Below, piece by piece: positions 17,899 to 27,814 of a stretch of DNA of 64,000 bases. The DNA lies in assembly GCF_011395035.1 (NCBI RefSeq), contig NZ_CP024768.1:2889286-2953285 (forward strand), read 5' to 3'. The DNA is from Pantoea cypripedii. Its GTDB lineage: Bacteria; Pseudomonadota; Gammaproteobacteria; Enterobacterales; Enterobacteriaceae. The notes under the pieces are model-generated. The model was not told the DNA's origin, did no database searches, and saw nothing but the letters and a program-made list of their open reading frames with translations. The translations under genes and the position numbers were made by a program. Every line of letters begins with the position of its first letter. The first letter of the stretch is position 1.

Positions 17899-18993
17899 TT
17901 GGGTGCTTATTTCCTGCGCAGGTTACTGCTAATCATCCCCACCCTGTGGGCCATTATCACCCTCAATTTTTTTATTGTGCAGATAGCACCGGGGGGTCCG
18001 GTGGATCAGGCGCTGGCGAATATCCAGTTCGGCCACAGCAGCATCATTCCTGGTGCTGGCGATAGCGGTGGTGGCGGCACACGCGGTGCGTTGAGTCGCG
18101 AAAATCCCGGTGATAGCCAGTATCGTGGCGCACGCGGCCTGGATCCGGAAGTGATTGCCGAAATCAAAAAACGCTACGGCTTCGACAAACCGCTGTGGCA
18201 GCGCTACGTAGACATGCTGTGGAATTATGTCCGCTTTGATTTTGGCGATAGCCTGTTCCGTAGCGCTTCGGTATTACAACTGATTAAGGACAGCTTGCCG
18301 GTCTCCATCAGCCTGGGATTGTGGAGCACGCTGATTATTTATCTTGTGTCGATTCCGCTTGGCATCAAAAAAGCGGTGCGTAACGGCAGCGCCTTCGACA
18401 TCTGGAGCAGCAGCTTTATTATCATCGGCTACTCCATTCCGGCATTTCTGTTCGGCGTCATGCTGATCGTGTTATTTGCCGGTGGCAGCTATCTCGACTG
18501 GTTCCCGTTACGCGGCCTGACGTCTCCCCAGTTTGATTCCCTGCCGTGGTACGGCAAGATCACAGACTACCTCTGGCATATCACCCTGCCCGTGCTGGCG
18601 ACGGTGATTGGCGGTTTTGCCACCCTGACCATGCTGACCAAAAACTCGTTCCTTGATGAGATCCGCAAACAATATGTGGTCACTGCACGCGCCAAAGGGC
18701 TGGATGAAAAGCGTATCCTGTACGGCCACGTCTTTCGCAACGCCATGCTGCTGGTGATTGCCGGTTTCCCGGCCACCTTTATCAGCATGTTCTTCACCAG
18801 TTCAGTGCTGATTGAAGTCATGTTCTCACTGAATGGTCTGGGCCTGCTGGGCTACGACGCCACTATTCAACGCGACTATCCGGTAATGTTTGGCACGCTG
18901 TACATTTTCACGCTGATCGGCCTGCTGATGAATATTCTCAGCGATTTGACCTACACCCTGGTCGATCCGCGCATTGATTTTGAGGGTCGCTGA
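17899..18993 (+). CDS. yejB: Peptide ABC transporter permease YejB (TTG start)
   Basis: The 364-aa inner-membrane permease has exactly the E. coli YejB length. The BPD_transp_1 domain with the EAA loop (RKQYVVTARAKGLDEKRIL) lies in the C-terminal two thirds. A large periplasmic segment rich in Gly and Ser follows the first helix (about residues 45-75). The start codon is TTG: GAGGAG lies about 7 nt upstream and the protein begins with the family N-terminus MGAYFLRRLLL. Ten bp separate it from yejA, and its stop TGA overlaps the yejE ATG. Confidence 0.95.
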   Translation: MGAYFLRRLLLIIPTLWAIITLNFFIVQIAPGGPVDQALANIQFGHSSIIPGAGDSGGGGTRGALSRENPGDSQYRGARGLDPEVIAEIKKRYGFDKPLWQRYVDMLWNYVRFDFGDSLFRSASVLQLIKDSLPVSISLGLWSTLIIYLVSIPLGIKKAVRNGSAFDIWSSSFIIIGYSIPAFLFGVMLIVLFAGGSYLDWFPLRGLTSPQFDSLPWYGKITDYLWHITLPVLATVIGGFATLTMLTKNSFLDEIRKQYVVTARAKGLDEKRILYGHVFRNAMLLVIAGFPATFISMFFTSSVLIEVMFSLNGLGLLGYDATIQRDYPVMFGTLYIFTLIGLLMNILSDLTYTLVDPRIDFEGR

Positions 18994-20015
18994 TGCGCTT
19001 GTCTCTATTGAACCAGCAGCGCTGGCAGCGCTTTCGCCATAACCGCCGCGGTTACTGGTCATTATGGATATTCCTGGTGGTTTTCCTGTTATCGCTGGGG
19101 GCCGAGCTACTGGCGAACGATAAGCCGCTGCTGGTGCATTATCAGCAGCGCTGGTATGTCCCGCTGCTGTTTAACTACAGCGAAAGCGACTACGGCGGAG
19201 ATTTTCCCACCCCGGCAGATTATCAGGATCCCTGGCTGAAGCAGCGTATCGATCAGCAGGGATGGGCCATCTGGGCACCGATTCGCTTCAGTGACAGTAC
19301 CATCAACTTTGCCACTCAGGTGCCCTTCCCTTCCCCGCCCTCGAAGCAGAACTGGCTCGGCACCGATGCCAACGGCGGCGATGTACTGGCCCGCCTACTT
19401 TATGGCACGCGAATTTCTCTGCTGTTTGGCCTGCTGCTGACGCTGTTCTCCAGCGTCATTGGCATCGTGGTGGGTGCGGTACAGGGCTACTTTGGTGGAC
19501 GTGTCGATTTAGTGGGGCAACGCCTGATTGAAGTGTGGTCCGGTATGCCATCGCTATTTTTGCTGATTCTGCTCTCCAGCGTGATCCAGCCCGGTTTCTG
19601 GTGGCTGCTGCTGGTGACCGTGGTATTTGGCTGGATGAGCCTGGTCAGCGTGGTACGCGCAGAATTTCTGCGCGCACGTAATTTCGACTATATCCGCGCC
19701 GCACGCGCCCTTGGGGTCAGCGATAGCCGCATCATGCTGCGCCATATGTTGCCCAACGCGATGGTCGCCACCCTGACCTTTCTACCCTTTATTCTGTGCG
19801 GCTCCATCACCACGCTGACCTCACTGGATTTTCTCGGCTTTGGTTTGCCAGTCGGATCACCTTCGCTGGGTGAGCTGCTGTTGCAGGGAAAAAATAATTT
19901 ACAGGCACCGTGGCTCGGGCTGTCGGGCTTTTTTGCGCTGGCGATTTTACTGTCACTGCTGATTTTTATTGGTGAAGCCGTGCGCGACGCCTTCGATCCA
20001 AGCCGGGGAAGCTGA
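18993..20015 (+). CDS. yejE: Peptide ABC transporter permease YejE
   Basis: This 340-aa permease is the second membrane subunit of the YejABEF importer and pairs with YejB (E. coli YejE has 341 aa). It has an N-terminal helix, a periplasmic segment of about 100 residues, then the OppC-like domain with the EAA motif (RAARALGVSDSRIMLRHMLPN) that contacts the ATPase. ATG overlaps the yejB stop by one base (TGATG), and the stop abuts the ATG of yejF, so the operon is tightly coupled. Confidence 0.95.
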   Translation: MRLSLLNQQRWQRFRHNRRGYWSLWIFLVVFLLSLGAELLANDKPLLVHYQQRWYVPLLFNYSESDYGGDFPTPADYQDPWLKQRIDQQGWAIWAPIRFSDSTINFATQVPFPSPPSKQNWLGTDANGGDVLARLLYGTRISLLFGLLLTLFSSVIGIVVGAVQGYFGGRVDLVGQRLIEVWSGMPSLFLLILLSSVIQPGFWWLLLVTVVFGWMSLVSVVRAEFLRARNFDYIRAARALGVSDSRIMLRHMLPNAMVATLTFLPFILCGSITTLTSLDFLGFGLPVGSPSLGELLLQGKNNLQAPWLGLSGFFALAILLSLLIFIGEAVRDAFDPSRGS

Positions 20016-21605
20016 ATGAGCAATTTACTCACCGTCAATCATCTCGCCGTCGCCTTTCAGCAACGTACCGTGGTAGAAGACATTTCGCTGCGGGTAGATG
20101 CGGGTGAAACCCTGGCGCTGGTCGGAGAATCCGGTTCCGGTAAAAGCGTCACCGCGTTATCGATCATGCAGTTATTGCCTCAGCCACCCGTCACCTACCC
20201 ACGAGGCGAAATTCTGTTTAACGGGCAGAACCTGCTTCAGGCCAGTGAGCGTGCGCTGCGCGGTTTACGCGGTAACCAGATGGCGATGATTTTTCAGGAA
20301 CCGATGGTGTCGCTTAATCCGCTGCATAGCGTAGAGAAGCAATTGTATGAAGTGCTCTCGCTGCATCGGGGCATGCGGCGTGAAGCGGCGCGGGCGGAAA
20401 TTCTCAGCTGCCTCGACCGCGTCGGTATCCGCCAGGCGGCGACACGCCTGCAGGATTTTCCGCATCAGCTTTCCGGTGGTGAGCGTCAGCGCGTGATGAT
20501 CGCCATGGCGCTACTGACACAGCCTAAGCTGTTAATTGCCGATGAACCCACCACCGCACTCGATGTCACGGTGCAGGCGCAGATCCTGCAATTGCTGCGC
20601 GAATTACAACGCGAACTGAATATGGGCATGTTGTTTATCACCCATAACCTCAGCATTGTGCGTCAGCTGGCGCATAACGTGACGGTGATGCGCAATGGCC
20701 GTGAAGTGGAACATAACCGTTGTGCGACGTTGTTCAACCAGCCGCAACATGCTTATACCCGCGAGTTACTCGCCGCCGAGCCTGATGGCCGACCGGCTCC
20801 CCTCAGCGACAGCGCGCCATTGTTGCAGGTGAAGAATCTGCATGTCGGGTTTCCGATTCGGCGCGGATTGCTGAAGCGTACTGTGGCTGAAAAGATGGCG
20901 GTGCAAGACCTGAGCTTTACCCTGCGACGCGGCGAGAGCCTGGGTCTGGTGGGTGAGTCCGGCTCCGGCAAAAGTACCACCGGGCTGGCCTTGTTGCGTT
21001 TAATTGCCGCTCGCGGGGAAATCTGGTTCGATAATCAACCGCTGCATCAGCTGTCATCCAAACAGTTGCTGCCGCTGCGGGAAAAGATTCAGGTGGTGTT
21101 TCAGGATCCCAACTCTTCGCTCAATCCGCGCATGACGGTGCAACAGATCATCGCTGAAGGGCTGGCCGTTCATCGCCCGACACTCAGCGCAGCCGAACAG
21201 GAAGCGAAAGTCATTGCGGTGATGCAGGAGGTGGGGCTGGATGCTGAGACCCGGTCACGCTATCCGGCTGAATTTTCAGGGGGGCAACGCCAGCGTATCG
21301 CTATTGCCCGCGCTTTGATCCTCGAACCACAACTGATGGTGCTGGATGAACCCACCTCGTCGCTGGACCGTTCCGTTCAGAAACAGATCCTCAACCTGCT
21401 ACGCCGTTTACAGCAGCAGCATCAACTGGCTTATCTGTTTATCAGCCATGATTTGCAGGTCGTACGCGCCCTGTGCCATCAGCTGATTGTGCTGCGTCAG
21501 GGGGAAGTGGTGGAACAGGGGGAATGTGATGCGCTATTCAATGCACCGACGCAGGAATACACCCGTCAGCTACTGGCTTCCGCTCAGGGCGAAAGCCTGA
21601 CTTAA
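20016..21605 (+). CDS. yejF: Peptide ABC transporter ATPase YejF (two ABC domains)
   Basis: YejF is a 529-aa fused ATPase, the same length as in E. coli. Each half carries a full nucleotide-binding domain: Walker A GESGSGKS near 36-43 and GESGSGKS again near 315, the signatures LSGGERQR and FSGGQRQR, and Walker B LLIADEPT and LMVLDEPT. It powers peptide import through YejBE. The gene starts directly at the end of yejE and ends 4 bp inside the 3' end of the convergent yejG. Confidence 0.96.
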   Translation: MSNLLTVNHLAVAFQQRTVVEDISLRVDAGETLALVGESGSGKSVTALSIMQLLPQPPVTYPRGEILFNGQNLLQASERALRGLRGNQMAMIFQEPMVSLNPLHSVEKQLYEVLSLHRGMRREAARAEILSCLDRVGIRQAATRLQDFPHQLSGGERQRVMIAMALLTQPKLLIADEPTTALDVTVQAQILQLLRELQRELNMGMLFITHNLSIVRQLAHNVTVMRNGREVEHNRCATLFNQPQHAYTRELLAAEPDGRPAPLSDSAPLLQVKNLHVGFPIRRGLLKRTVAEKMAVQDLSFTLRRGESLGLVGESGSGKSTTGLALLRLIAARGEIWFDNQPLHQLSSKQLLPLREKIQVVFQDPNSSLNPRMTVQQIIAEGLAVHRPTLSAAEQEAKVIAVMQEVGLDAETRSRYPAEFSGGQRQRIAIARALILEPQLMVLDEPTSSLDRSVQKQILNLLRRLQQQHQLAYLFISHDLQVVRALCHQLIVLRQGEVVEQGECDALFNAPTQEYTRQLLASAQGESLT

Positions 21606-21928
21606 TGGCCGTCAAAGGTTTCGGCGATAGCCACACCCTGATTTTTCAGGCAGCAATTGGTGGCGCTTTCGTCACTGCGCTGGATCAGCAAACAAGGCTG
21701 CCCTTCACAATGGACGATTTGGCATTCAACCTGAATCTGCGCCAGCGTGTCCTGCAACTGGCGCAGGATTTCCATCGCCGGATGCCCATCATGGCTGAGC
21801 AGACGTAGTGCGACCAGATCCTGGTCATTTTCAGCATCGGCAGATTCCTGTCGCTCAATCTCACCAGCATGATCAACCGACCAGCGATAATGTTGCGGCA
21901 GACGATGCACAACCGAAAGTTGCAGCAT
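21602..21928 (-). CDS. yejG: YejG family protein of unknown function
   Basis: The 108-aa reading from ATG at 21928 begins MLQLSVVHRLPQHYRWS, in line with the E. coli YejG N-terminus. An in-frame GTG at 21964 would add 12 residues; GGGGA about 11 nt before the inner ATG gives it modest support. The protein is small, soluble and acidic in the middle, with conserved CxxxxCEGxPCL and a C-terminal CCLKNQGVAIAE segment. YejG has been linked to aminoglycoside sensitivity in E. coli, but its mechanism is not known. It is convergent with yejF, and the ends overlap by 4 bp. Confidence 0.82.
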   Translation of the reverse strand: MLQLSVVHRLPQHYRWSVDHAGEIERQESADAENDQDLVALRLLSHDGHPAMEILRQLQDTLAQIQVECQIVHCEGQPCLLIQRSDESATNCCLKNQGVAIAETFDGH

Positions 21929-22250
21929 AGATACGTAATCCCCAGAGACGTTAACTTCATTCACGACGAATAGCGCACACGCAGTGAATCCCTTTCCTGG
22001 TTAACTCAGAATACGGACGTCAAGGCTCGCCTTCTCGTTTTAAGCACAAAACATGTAGCAGATTTATTATTTGCGAGAGTGCTCGCATTTATCGCTATAT
22101 GTACCCTGTTCAGCGGCAGTTAACAATCATTTTAGACGCAACATGGTTACTTTTTTACTTATTAATTTTCACAATATGGAAACATCACCAACGGGAAAGG
22201 GTGGGTAGCGCCGCGATTTGTACGAAGAGGATTTACAGTTGGCAGGTATT

Positions 22251-22306
22251 GTAGCGGCGCAATTTATTGCGCAATTCCATGCACAGTGCCGGAATCGCGC
22301 CGCTAC
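22251..22306. repeat. BIME 1: inverted pair of GTAG-headed REP sequences
   Basis: A 22-bp unit GTAGCGGCGCAATTTATTGC + GC at 22251-22272 is followed by the inverse of the same unit (ending GGCGC..CGCTAC type, 22290-22306), with the GTAG heads on the outside. Each unit is itself an imperfect palindrome. A degenerate further copy, GTAGCGCCGCGATTTG, begins at 22205. The rest of the region from 21965 to 22323 has no ORF. Near-identical units occur at 42.7 and 63.5 kb. Confidence 0.85.
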
Positions 22307-22323
22307 GCGTTCGCACAACGCAT

Positions 22324-23520
22324 TCAGGCGATATTATGACGAGGCCGTGCCGCGTAGCTGAACAACACGATGGAAACGGTGGCGCAGAGCGCAATGGTCG
22401 CGACCATCGGCCAGGCGCTGCTGACGTTCACCATAGAAAGCAGCGCCCCCACCAGCGCACCGACGCCGAAACGCAGCGTACCGGCCAGTGACGATGCAGT
22501 CCCCGCCATATGCGGAAACTCATCAAGAATCACCGCCATCGCGTTGGAGGAGACGGTTGAGACGCAGCCGATAAACATCGCCACACCCAGTACCAGCGGC
22601 AGGAAGCCGAGGTTGAGTGCGCTCGCTACCAGCAGCCAGACACCCATACAGAACTGGATCACCAGCCCGATACGGAACATCGCCAGCGGGCCAAAACGAC
22701 GCACAGCACGGCTGTTAATCAATGTCATCACAAACAGGAAAACCACGTTGAGGCCAAAGTAGTAACCGAAGTTCTGCGGCGAAACGTGATTCACCTCGAT
22801 ATAAACGAAAGGACCGGCGTTAAGGAAAGCAAACAACCCGGCAAACGAGAAGCCGCTTGCCAGCATGTAACTGAACGCACGTTTATGCCGCACCAGCGCG
22901 ACAAAATTACCCAGCGTGGTGCGCAGATGGAAGCGCTGACGCTGCTCAGGCTTGAGCGTCTCGCGGATTTGGGTCACCACCAGCACCGTGGTAACCACTG
23001 CGGCAATCGACAACGTCCAGAAAATGGCATGCCAGCTCCACAACAGCAGCAACCAGCCACCGATAATGGGTGCCAGCAGCGGCGCAATCGTGGTGATCAA
23101 CATCACGAACGACATCATGCGCGAGAATTCCTCTTTCGAGTAGCTGTCACGCATCAGGGCGTTAATCACCACGCTGGCTGCCGCCGCCGACAGGCCGTGC
23201 AGGAAACGCATGAAGATCAGTTGATCAATCGATTGCGACAACGCACAGGCGGCTGCCGCACAAGCAAAAATCAGCGTACCAAGGGCGATCACCGGTTTGC
23301 GGCCATAGCTATCCGCCAGCGGTCCATATACCAGCTGACCAATAGCAAAGCCGAGAATATAAAGGTTTAGCGTCATCTGCACGCTGCCGGATGAAACAGC
23401 AAACTGACGTGCAATTTGTGGCATTGCTGGCAGATACATATCGATGGAGAGCGGCATCAACATCGCCAGCAATCCGAGAATAACCACTAACCCGACCGGT
23501 GAGTTCTTTTCCTTTGGCAC
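22324..23520 (-). CDS. bcr: Bcr/CflA family multidrug efflux MFS transporter
   Basis: The 398-aa protein has 12 predicted membrane helices and matches E. coli Bcr (396 aa), with the same neighbour rsuA. The MFS motif A-like loop GPLADSYGRKPVIA is near residues 65-78. Bcr exports bicyclomycin, sulfonamides and small peptides or cysteine by proton antiport. It lies 12 bp downstream of rsuA on the same strand, so co-transcription is likely. A REP pair just past its stop codon could stabilise the transcript end. Confidence 0.93.
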   Translation of the reverse strand: MPKEKNSPVGLVVILGLLAMLMPLSIDMYLPAMPQIARQFAVSSGSVQMTLNLYILGFAIGQLVYGPLADSYGRKPVIALGTLIFACAAAACALSQSIDQLIFMRFLHGLSAAAASVVINALMRDSYSKEEFSRMMSFVMLITTIAPLLAPIIGGWLLLLWSWHAIFWTLSIAAVVTTVLVVTQIRETLKPEQRQRFHLRTTLGNFVALVRHKRAFSYMLASGFSFAGLFAFLNAGPFVYIEVNHVSPQNFGYYFGLNVVFLFVMTLINSRAVRRFGPLAMFRIGLVIQFCMGVWLLVASALNLGFLPLVLGVAMFIGCVSTVSSNAMAVILDEFPHMAGTASSLAGTLRFGVGALVGALLSMVNVSSAWPMVATIALCATVSIVLFSYAARPRHNIA

Positions 23521-23532
23521 CCCGTGCTCCCG

Positions 23533-24255
23533 CTATTTCTGTTGTTTTAATTCGTCAGGTAAACCAATGCTCGCGACTTCTTCCGCCGTCAATTCACGGT
23601 ACTCCCCTGCTTCAAGATCGGCGTCGAGGGCGATGTCGCCAATACGTTCGCGATGCAGGGTCACTACATGATTACCCACCGCCGCAAACATGCGTTTCAC
23701 CTGGTGATAACGCCCTTCGCTGATGATCAGCAGCGCTTCCTGCGGGCCGATAATGTCCAGCGTTGCGGGTTTGGTCAGATCTTTTTCATTGTGCAGCTGG
23801 ATACCGGCGGCAAAGGTGTCCACCAGCGCCGGGTCGATCGGAGATTCAAGGCCGACACGGTAGGTTTTTTTACAGTGATGACGCGGCGAAGTAATTCGGT
23901 GCGACCACTGGCCATCATCAGTCAGCAAGACCAGCCCGGTGGTATCAATATCCAGACGCCCTGCTGCGTGCAGTTTCCAGGCCATCGGTTCTTCAATAAA
24001 GAACAGGATGGTCGGATGATCCGGATCGTCGGTGGAGCAGACATAACCCTGCGGCTTGTTCAGCATGAAATAGCGCGGGCCATGCTGCTGCACCAGCGGA
24101 TTACCGTCGTATTCTACTTCGTCATCCGGCAGCACTTTGTAGGCGGTGTCGCGCACCGTTTCACCATTAATGGTGATTTTTTTTGCACGTATTTCACGTG
24201 CGGCAATGGCACGGCTGATTTCCAGTTGCTGAGATATGAATTTGTCGAGTCGCAT
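23533..24255 (-). CDS. rsuA: 16S rRNA pseudouridine(516) synthase RsuA
   Basis: RsuA converts U516 of 16S rRNA to pseudouridine during small-subunit assembly. The 240-aa protein has an N-terminal S4 RNA-binding domain (about 1-50) and the RsuA/RluB-type catalytic domain with Asp102 in GRLDIDTTGL, the same position as in E. coli. The C-terminus is about nine residues longer than in E. coli (231 aa). It is divergent from radD across a 168-bp promoter region and leads into bcr. Confidence 0.95.
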   Translation of the reverse strand: MRLDKFISQQLEISRAIAAREIRAKKITINGETVRDTAYKVLPDDEVEYDGNPLVQQHGPRYFMLNKPQGYVCSTDDPDHPTILFFIEEPMAWKLHAAGRLDIDTTGLVLLTDDGQWSHRITSPRHHCKKTYRVGLESPIDPALVDTFAAGIQLHNEKDLTKPATLDIIGPQEALLIISEGRYHQVKRMFAAVGNHVVTLHRERIGDIALDADLEAGEYRELTAEEVASIGLPDELKQQK

Positions 24256-24423
24256 GAATTCGCTTTGCCTGTTACTGCGGAGGGAAACTGAAACGGTGTT
24301 TTTATCCGTTGAAAATGTGAGGGCAGTATAGCCTGAACCATCGGCGGCTAACAGAGCTGATCCTGCGTTTCAGGCGCTTTCATGGCATAATACGCGTCCG
24401 TTTCAGAAAAAAGTTTTGGCCCG

Positions 24424-26178
24424 ATGTCTTTCACCCTGCGCCCCTACCAGCAAGAAGCCGTTAACGCGACCATTGCTCACTTCCGTCAGCATGCGACACC
24501 CGCAGTGATTGTGCTGCCCACCGGGGCAGGAAAAAGCCTGGTGATTGCCGAGCTGGCCCGACTGGCGCGCGGACGCGTGCTGGTGCTGGCGCATGTCAAA
24601 GAACTGGTGGAGCAGAATCACAGCAAATACCAGGCATACGGGCTGGAAGCCGATATCTTCGCAGCAGGGCTACAGCGCAAACAAAGCGAACGCAAAGTGG
24701 TGTTTGGCAGCGTGCAATCGGTCGCGCGCAATCTCGATCGTTTCGACAGCGCCTTTTCCCTGGTGATTGTCGATGAATGCCACCGCATCAGTGACCAAAG
24801 CGAAAGCCAGTATCAGCAACTTTTCACCCATCTGCGCCAGCATAATCCGCAGTTACGGCTGCTGGGGCTGACGGCTACCCCGTTCCGCCTTGGCAAAGGC
24901 TGGATCTATCAGTTTCATTATCACGGGATGGTACGCGGCGATGAAAAAGCGCTGTTTCGTGATTGCATCTATGAATTGCCGCTGCGATACATGATCAAAC
25001 ATGGCTTTCTGGTGCCGCCTGAACGGCTGGATATGCCGGTGGTTCAATACGATTTCAGTCGTCTCGTCCCGCAAAATAACGGCCTGTTCAGCGAAGCCGA
25101 CCTGAATCGTGAGCTGAAGCAGCAGCAACGCGTTACGCCGCACATTATCAGCCAGATCGTTGAGTTTGCTGAAGATCGTCATGGTGTGATGATTTTTGCG
25201 GCCACCGTCGAACACGCGCGTGAGGTGCTGACGTTATTGCCAGAAAATAGCGCCCTGGTTTCGGCAGAAACGGCGGTGAAAGAGCGTGACCGCCTGATTA
25301 GCGCGTTTAAGGCTCAGCAACTGAAGTTCCTGGTGAACGTCGCGGTGCTGACTACCGGTTTCGACGCCCCGCATGTCGATTTGATCGCCATTCTGCGCCC
25401 GACAGAATCTGTCAGCCTGTATCAGCAAATTGTCGGACGTGGCCTGCGCCTTTCCCCCGGCAAAATTGACTGCCTGATCCTTGATTACGCCGGTAACCCA
25501 CACGATCTCTTCACGCCGGAAGTGGGCGCACCCAAAGGGGCCAGCGACAATCAGCCCGTCCAGGTCTTCTGTCCAGCCTGCGGCTTCGCCAATACCTTCT
25601 GGGGCAAAGCCACTGCTGATGGTCACGTCATTGAGCATTTTGGTCGCCGTTGCCAGGGGGTGCTGGAAGACGATGACGGGCAGCGTGAGCAATGTGATTA
25701 TCGCTTCCGCTTCAAAAGCTGCCCGGATTGTGGCGCGGAAAACGATATCGCCGCGCGCCGTTGTCACCAGTGCGACAAGGTGCTGGTGGACCCGGATGAC
25801 ATGCTAAAAGCCGCGCTGAAACTCAAAGATGCTCGTGTGTTGCGTTGCGGCGGCATGACGCTGACGCAGGGACGTGATGAGAAAGGCGAGTGGCTGAAGG
25901 CGACCTATTATGATGAGGATGGGCTGGACGTCAGCGAACGTTTTCGCCTGCACACACCGGCGCAACGTAAGGCGTTTGAACAACTGTTTATGCGACCGCA
26001 TCAGCGCGCACCCGGTGTGCCGCTCGGATGGCAGACCGCCAGCGATGTGGTGGCCCTGCAACCGTTGCTGCGCCACCCTGATTTCGTGGTGGCGCGTGCT
26101 AAAGGGCATTTCTGGCAGGTGCGCGAAAAGATATTTGATTATCAGGGTCGCTTTCGCCGCGCCAATGAACTGCGCTGA
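24424..26178 (+). CDS. radD: DEAD/DEAH-box helicase-like protein RadD (YejH)
   Basis: The 584-aa protein is collinear with E. coli RadD (586 aa), a superfamily 2 ATPase that interacts with SSB and aids recombinational repair and RecA-mediated strand exchange. Walker A LPTGAGKS spans residues 31-38, the DECH box lies in VIVDECHRIS, and the SAT-like motif is GLTATPFR. Helicase motif VI is QIVGRGLRLSPGK. The C-terminal zinc-finger region has cysteine pairs CPACGF, CQG/CDYRF, CPDCG and CHQC. Transcribed away from rsuA. Confidence 0.95.
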   Translation: MSFTLRPYQQEAVNATIAHFRQHATPAVIVLPTGAGKSLVIAELARLARGRVLVLAHVKELVEQNHSKYQAYGLEADIFAAGLQRKQSERKVVFGSVQSVARNLDRFDSAFSLVIVDECHRISDQSESQYQQLFTHLRQHNPQLRLLGLTATPFRLGKGWIYQFHYHGMVRGDEKALFRDCIYELPLRYMIKHGFLVPPERLDMPVVQYDFSRLVPQNNGLFSEADLNRELKQQQRVTPHIISQIVEFAEDRHGVMIFAATVEHAREVLTLLPENSALVSAETAVKERDRLISAFKAQQLKFLVNVAVLTTGFDAPHVDLIAILRPTESVSLYQQIVGRGLRLSPGKIDCLILDYAGNPHDLFTPEVGAPKGASDNQPVQVFCPACGFANTFWGKATADGHVIEHFGRRCQGVLEDDDGQREQCDYRFRFKSCPDCGAENDIAARRCHQCDKVLVDPDDMLKAALKLKDARVLRCGGMTLTQGRDEKGEWLKATYYDEDGLDVSERFRLHTPAQRKAFEQLFMRPHQRAPGVPLGWQTASDVVALQPLLRHPDFVVARAKGHFWQVREKIFDYQGRFRRANELR

Positions 26179-26308
26179 GCCACGGAATCATTTGCCCGTA
26201 AGGTGTATAGCGGCTATAATGCCGCCCGCTTTTGCATCCGCATTAGCGTTTGAATAATCGTTCTGTTGCTGGGTCGCCTGTAACAGGAATCAACGAAGAG
26301 ATATTAAG

Positions 26309-26593
26309 ATGTTTACTATCAACGCAGAAGTACGTAAAGAGCAGGGTAAGGGTGCGAGCCGCCGCCTGCGCCACGCTAACAAGTTCCCGGCCATCGTTTA
26401 TGGCGGAACTGAAGCACCAGTTGCTATCGAACTGGACCACGATGTAGTGATGAACATGCAGGCTAAAGAAGGTTTTTATACTGAAGTTCTGACCATCGTT
26501 GCTGACGGTAAAGAAATCAAAGTTAAAGTTCAGGCTGTACAGCGTCACCCGTTCAAGCCGAAACTGCACCACATCGACTTCGTTCGCGCTTAA
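26309..26593 (+). CDS. rplY: 50S ribosomal protein L25
   Basis: This 94-aa protein has the same length as E. coli L25, the short single-domain form that binds 5S rRNA. The N-terminal MFTINAEVRKEQGKGASRRL motif is characteristic. An upstream region with a TATAAT-like box near 26215 probably holds the promoter. A strong terminator follows directly. Confidence 0.97.
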   Translation: MFTINAEVRKEQGKGASRRLRHANKFPAIVYGGTEAPVAIELDHDVVMNMQAKEGFYTEVLTIVADGKEIKVKVQAVQRHPFKPKLHHIDFVRA

Positions 26594-26611
26594 TCGCCTG
26601 ACGAGTTGAAG

Positions 26612-26640
26612 AAAAAACGCCGCATCTGCGGCGTTTTTTT
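26612..26640 (+). terminator. Intrinsic terminator of rplY
   Basis: An AAAAAACGCCGC/GCGGCGTTTTTT stem with a 4-nt loop and seven T. The flanking A run lets it also serve yejK on the opposite strand, whose stop lies 12 bp away. Confidence 0.88.
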
Positions 26641-26651
26641 ATGGGCGGAAA

Positions 26652-27656
26652 TCAGTTGCCGCCAGTGCGGCGTTGCAGCTGATCGCGCAGATTGGGTGGC
26701 GTGCCTTTAATCGTCAACGTATCCGTCGTCGGATCCCAGAAAATACGCTCGCCCAGCAGCATGGCATCGAAGTTCAGGGTTAAACCGCCGCCGCTGCCAG
26801 CAAATTTAGTCAACTGGCGCAGGGTGCTGCGATCGGCGGGAAAGTGTTCTTCCAGCTCATAGCCCTGTTCCTGGGTAAACGCCTGGAAAGTCTTCTCGCC
26901 CAGCGGGGGCAGTTCACTGGAGAGATCTTCCAGCGCAATTTCCTCACCGGCCTGTAACTGGTCATTACAGTAGCTGTAAACCTGCTGACGGTAATTCTGG
27001 CGTTCATTTTTATCCAGGTTTGATTCCGCGCAGTAATCATCCACCGCCTGCAATAAACCACGGTTTTGTGCTTTGGTATCAAGACCCACACTGGCACCGA
27101 GGAAGTCCATAAAGAAATCGGCCACTTTGCGCCCTACCCGCCCGCGCAGAAACGTCAGATAACGGGTGGATTCCGGGTTAGTTTCCCATTCAGTAAGATC
27201 AATGCGCGCGACAATATCCGCATGATTAATATCGAGATAATGGGTACTGCTGATATCCAGCTGTTCGTTAACACGCATGCTGGACTGGCTGTTGAGCACC
27301 GCAATCAGCAGGTATTCCACCGCCAGATAACGATAATGGATAAACAGCACGATACCGCCTTCAGCAAAAGGATATTTGCCGAGTTCATCGCGCAGACGCC
27401 CGGTCGCTGCCCGGCTAAAGGCGAGAAAGTCATCTTCCCCTTTGCGGCAATTACGCAGCGCAGCGGCCAGTTCGCTTTCTTCATTGAACAACCCATAGGC
27501 TTTGTTTTTGGCGCTGTACACCCGATGCAACTCTTCCGCCATTTCCTCTACCGCTTTGGTGGCAGGCAGCAGGGTATCACGCAACACTAGTTCAAGCTGA
27601 TTTTCATCACGTTTCACTAACTGATGCAGGGCAATCTGGTCGATATCCAGACTCAT
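26652..27656 (-). CDS. yejK: Nucleoid-associated protein YejK
   Basis: Translation from ATG at 27656 gives 334 aa (E. coli YejK has 335) and the family N-terminus MSLDIDQIALHQL; AAGGAG lies 7 nt before it. An upstream in-frame start at 27695 would add 13 unconserved residues. YejK (formerly NdpA) is a 37-kDa nucleoid protein reported to interact with topoisomerases. The NPESTRYLTFLRGRVGRKVA segment (about 170-190) is highly conserved. It is divergent from yejL. Confidence 0.94.
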   Translation of the reverse strand: MSLDIDQIALHQLVKRDENQLELVLRDTLLPATKAVEEMAEELHRVYSAKNKAYGLFNEESELAAALRNCRKGEDDFLAFSRAATGRLRDELGKYPFAEGGIVLFIHYRYLAVEYLLIAVLNSQSSMRVNEQLDISSTHYLDINHADIVARIDLTEWETNPESTRYLTFLRGRVGRKVADFFMDFLGASVGLDTKAQNRGLLQAVDDYCAESNLDKNERQNYRQQVYSYCNDQLQAGEEIALEDLSSELPPLGEKTFQAFTQEQGYELEEHFPADRSTLRQLTKFAGSGGGLTLNFDAMLLGERIFWDPTTDTLTIKGTPPNLRDQLQRRTGGN

Positions 27657-27814
27657 GATAGACTCTCCTTTAAGCTCAGGCGCGTATTCAATCACCGCAC
27701 GCCGCTGCTTTCAACTCCATACACAACACGAACGTTTCGCGTTTGATAAAATTGCGGAAAAAATCGCGTTGTTACGGTAATATACCGCCTTTTGATACTT
27801 GATTAGTCGACGAT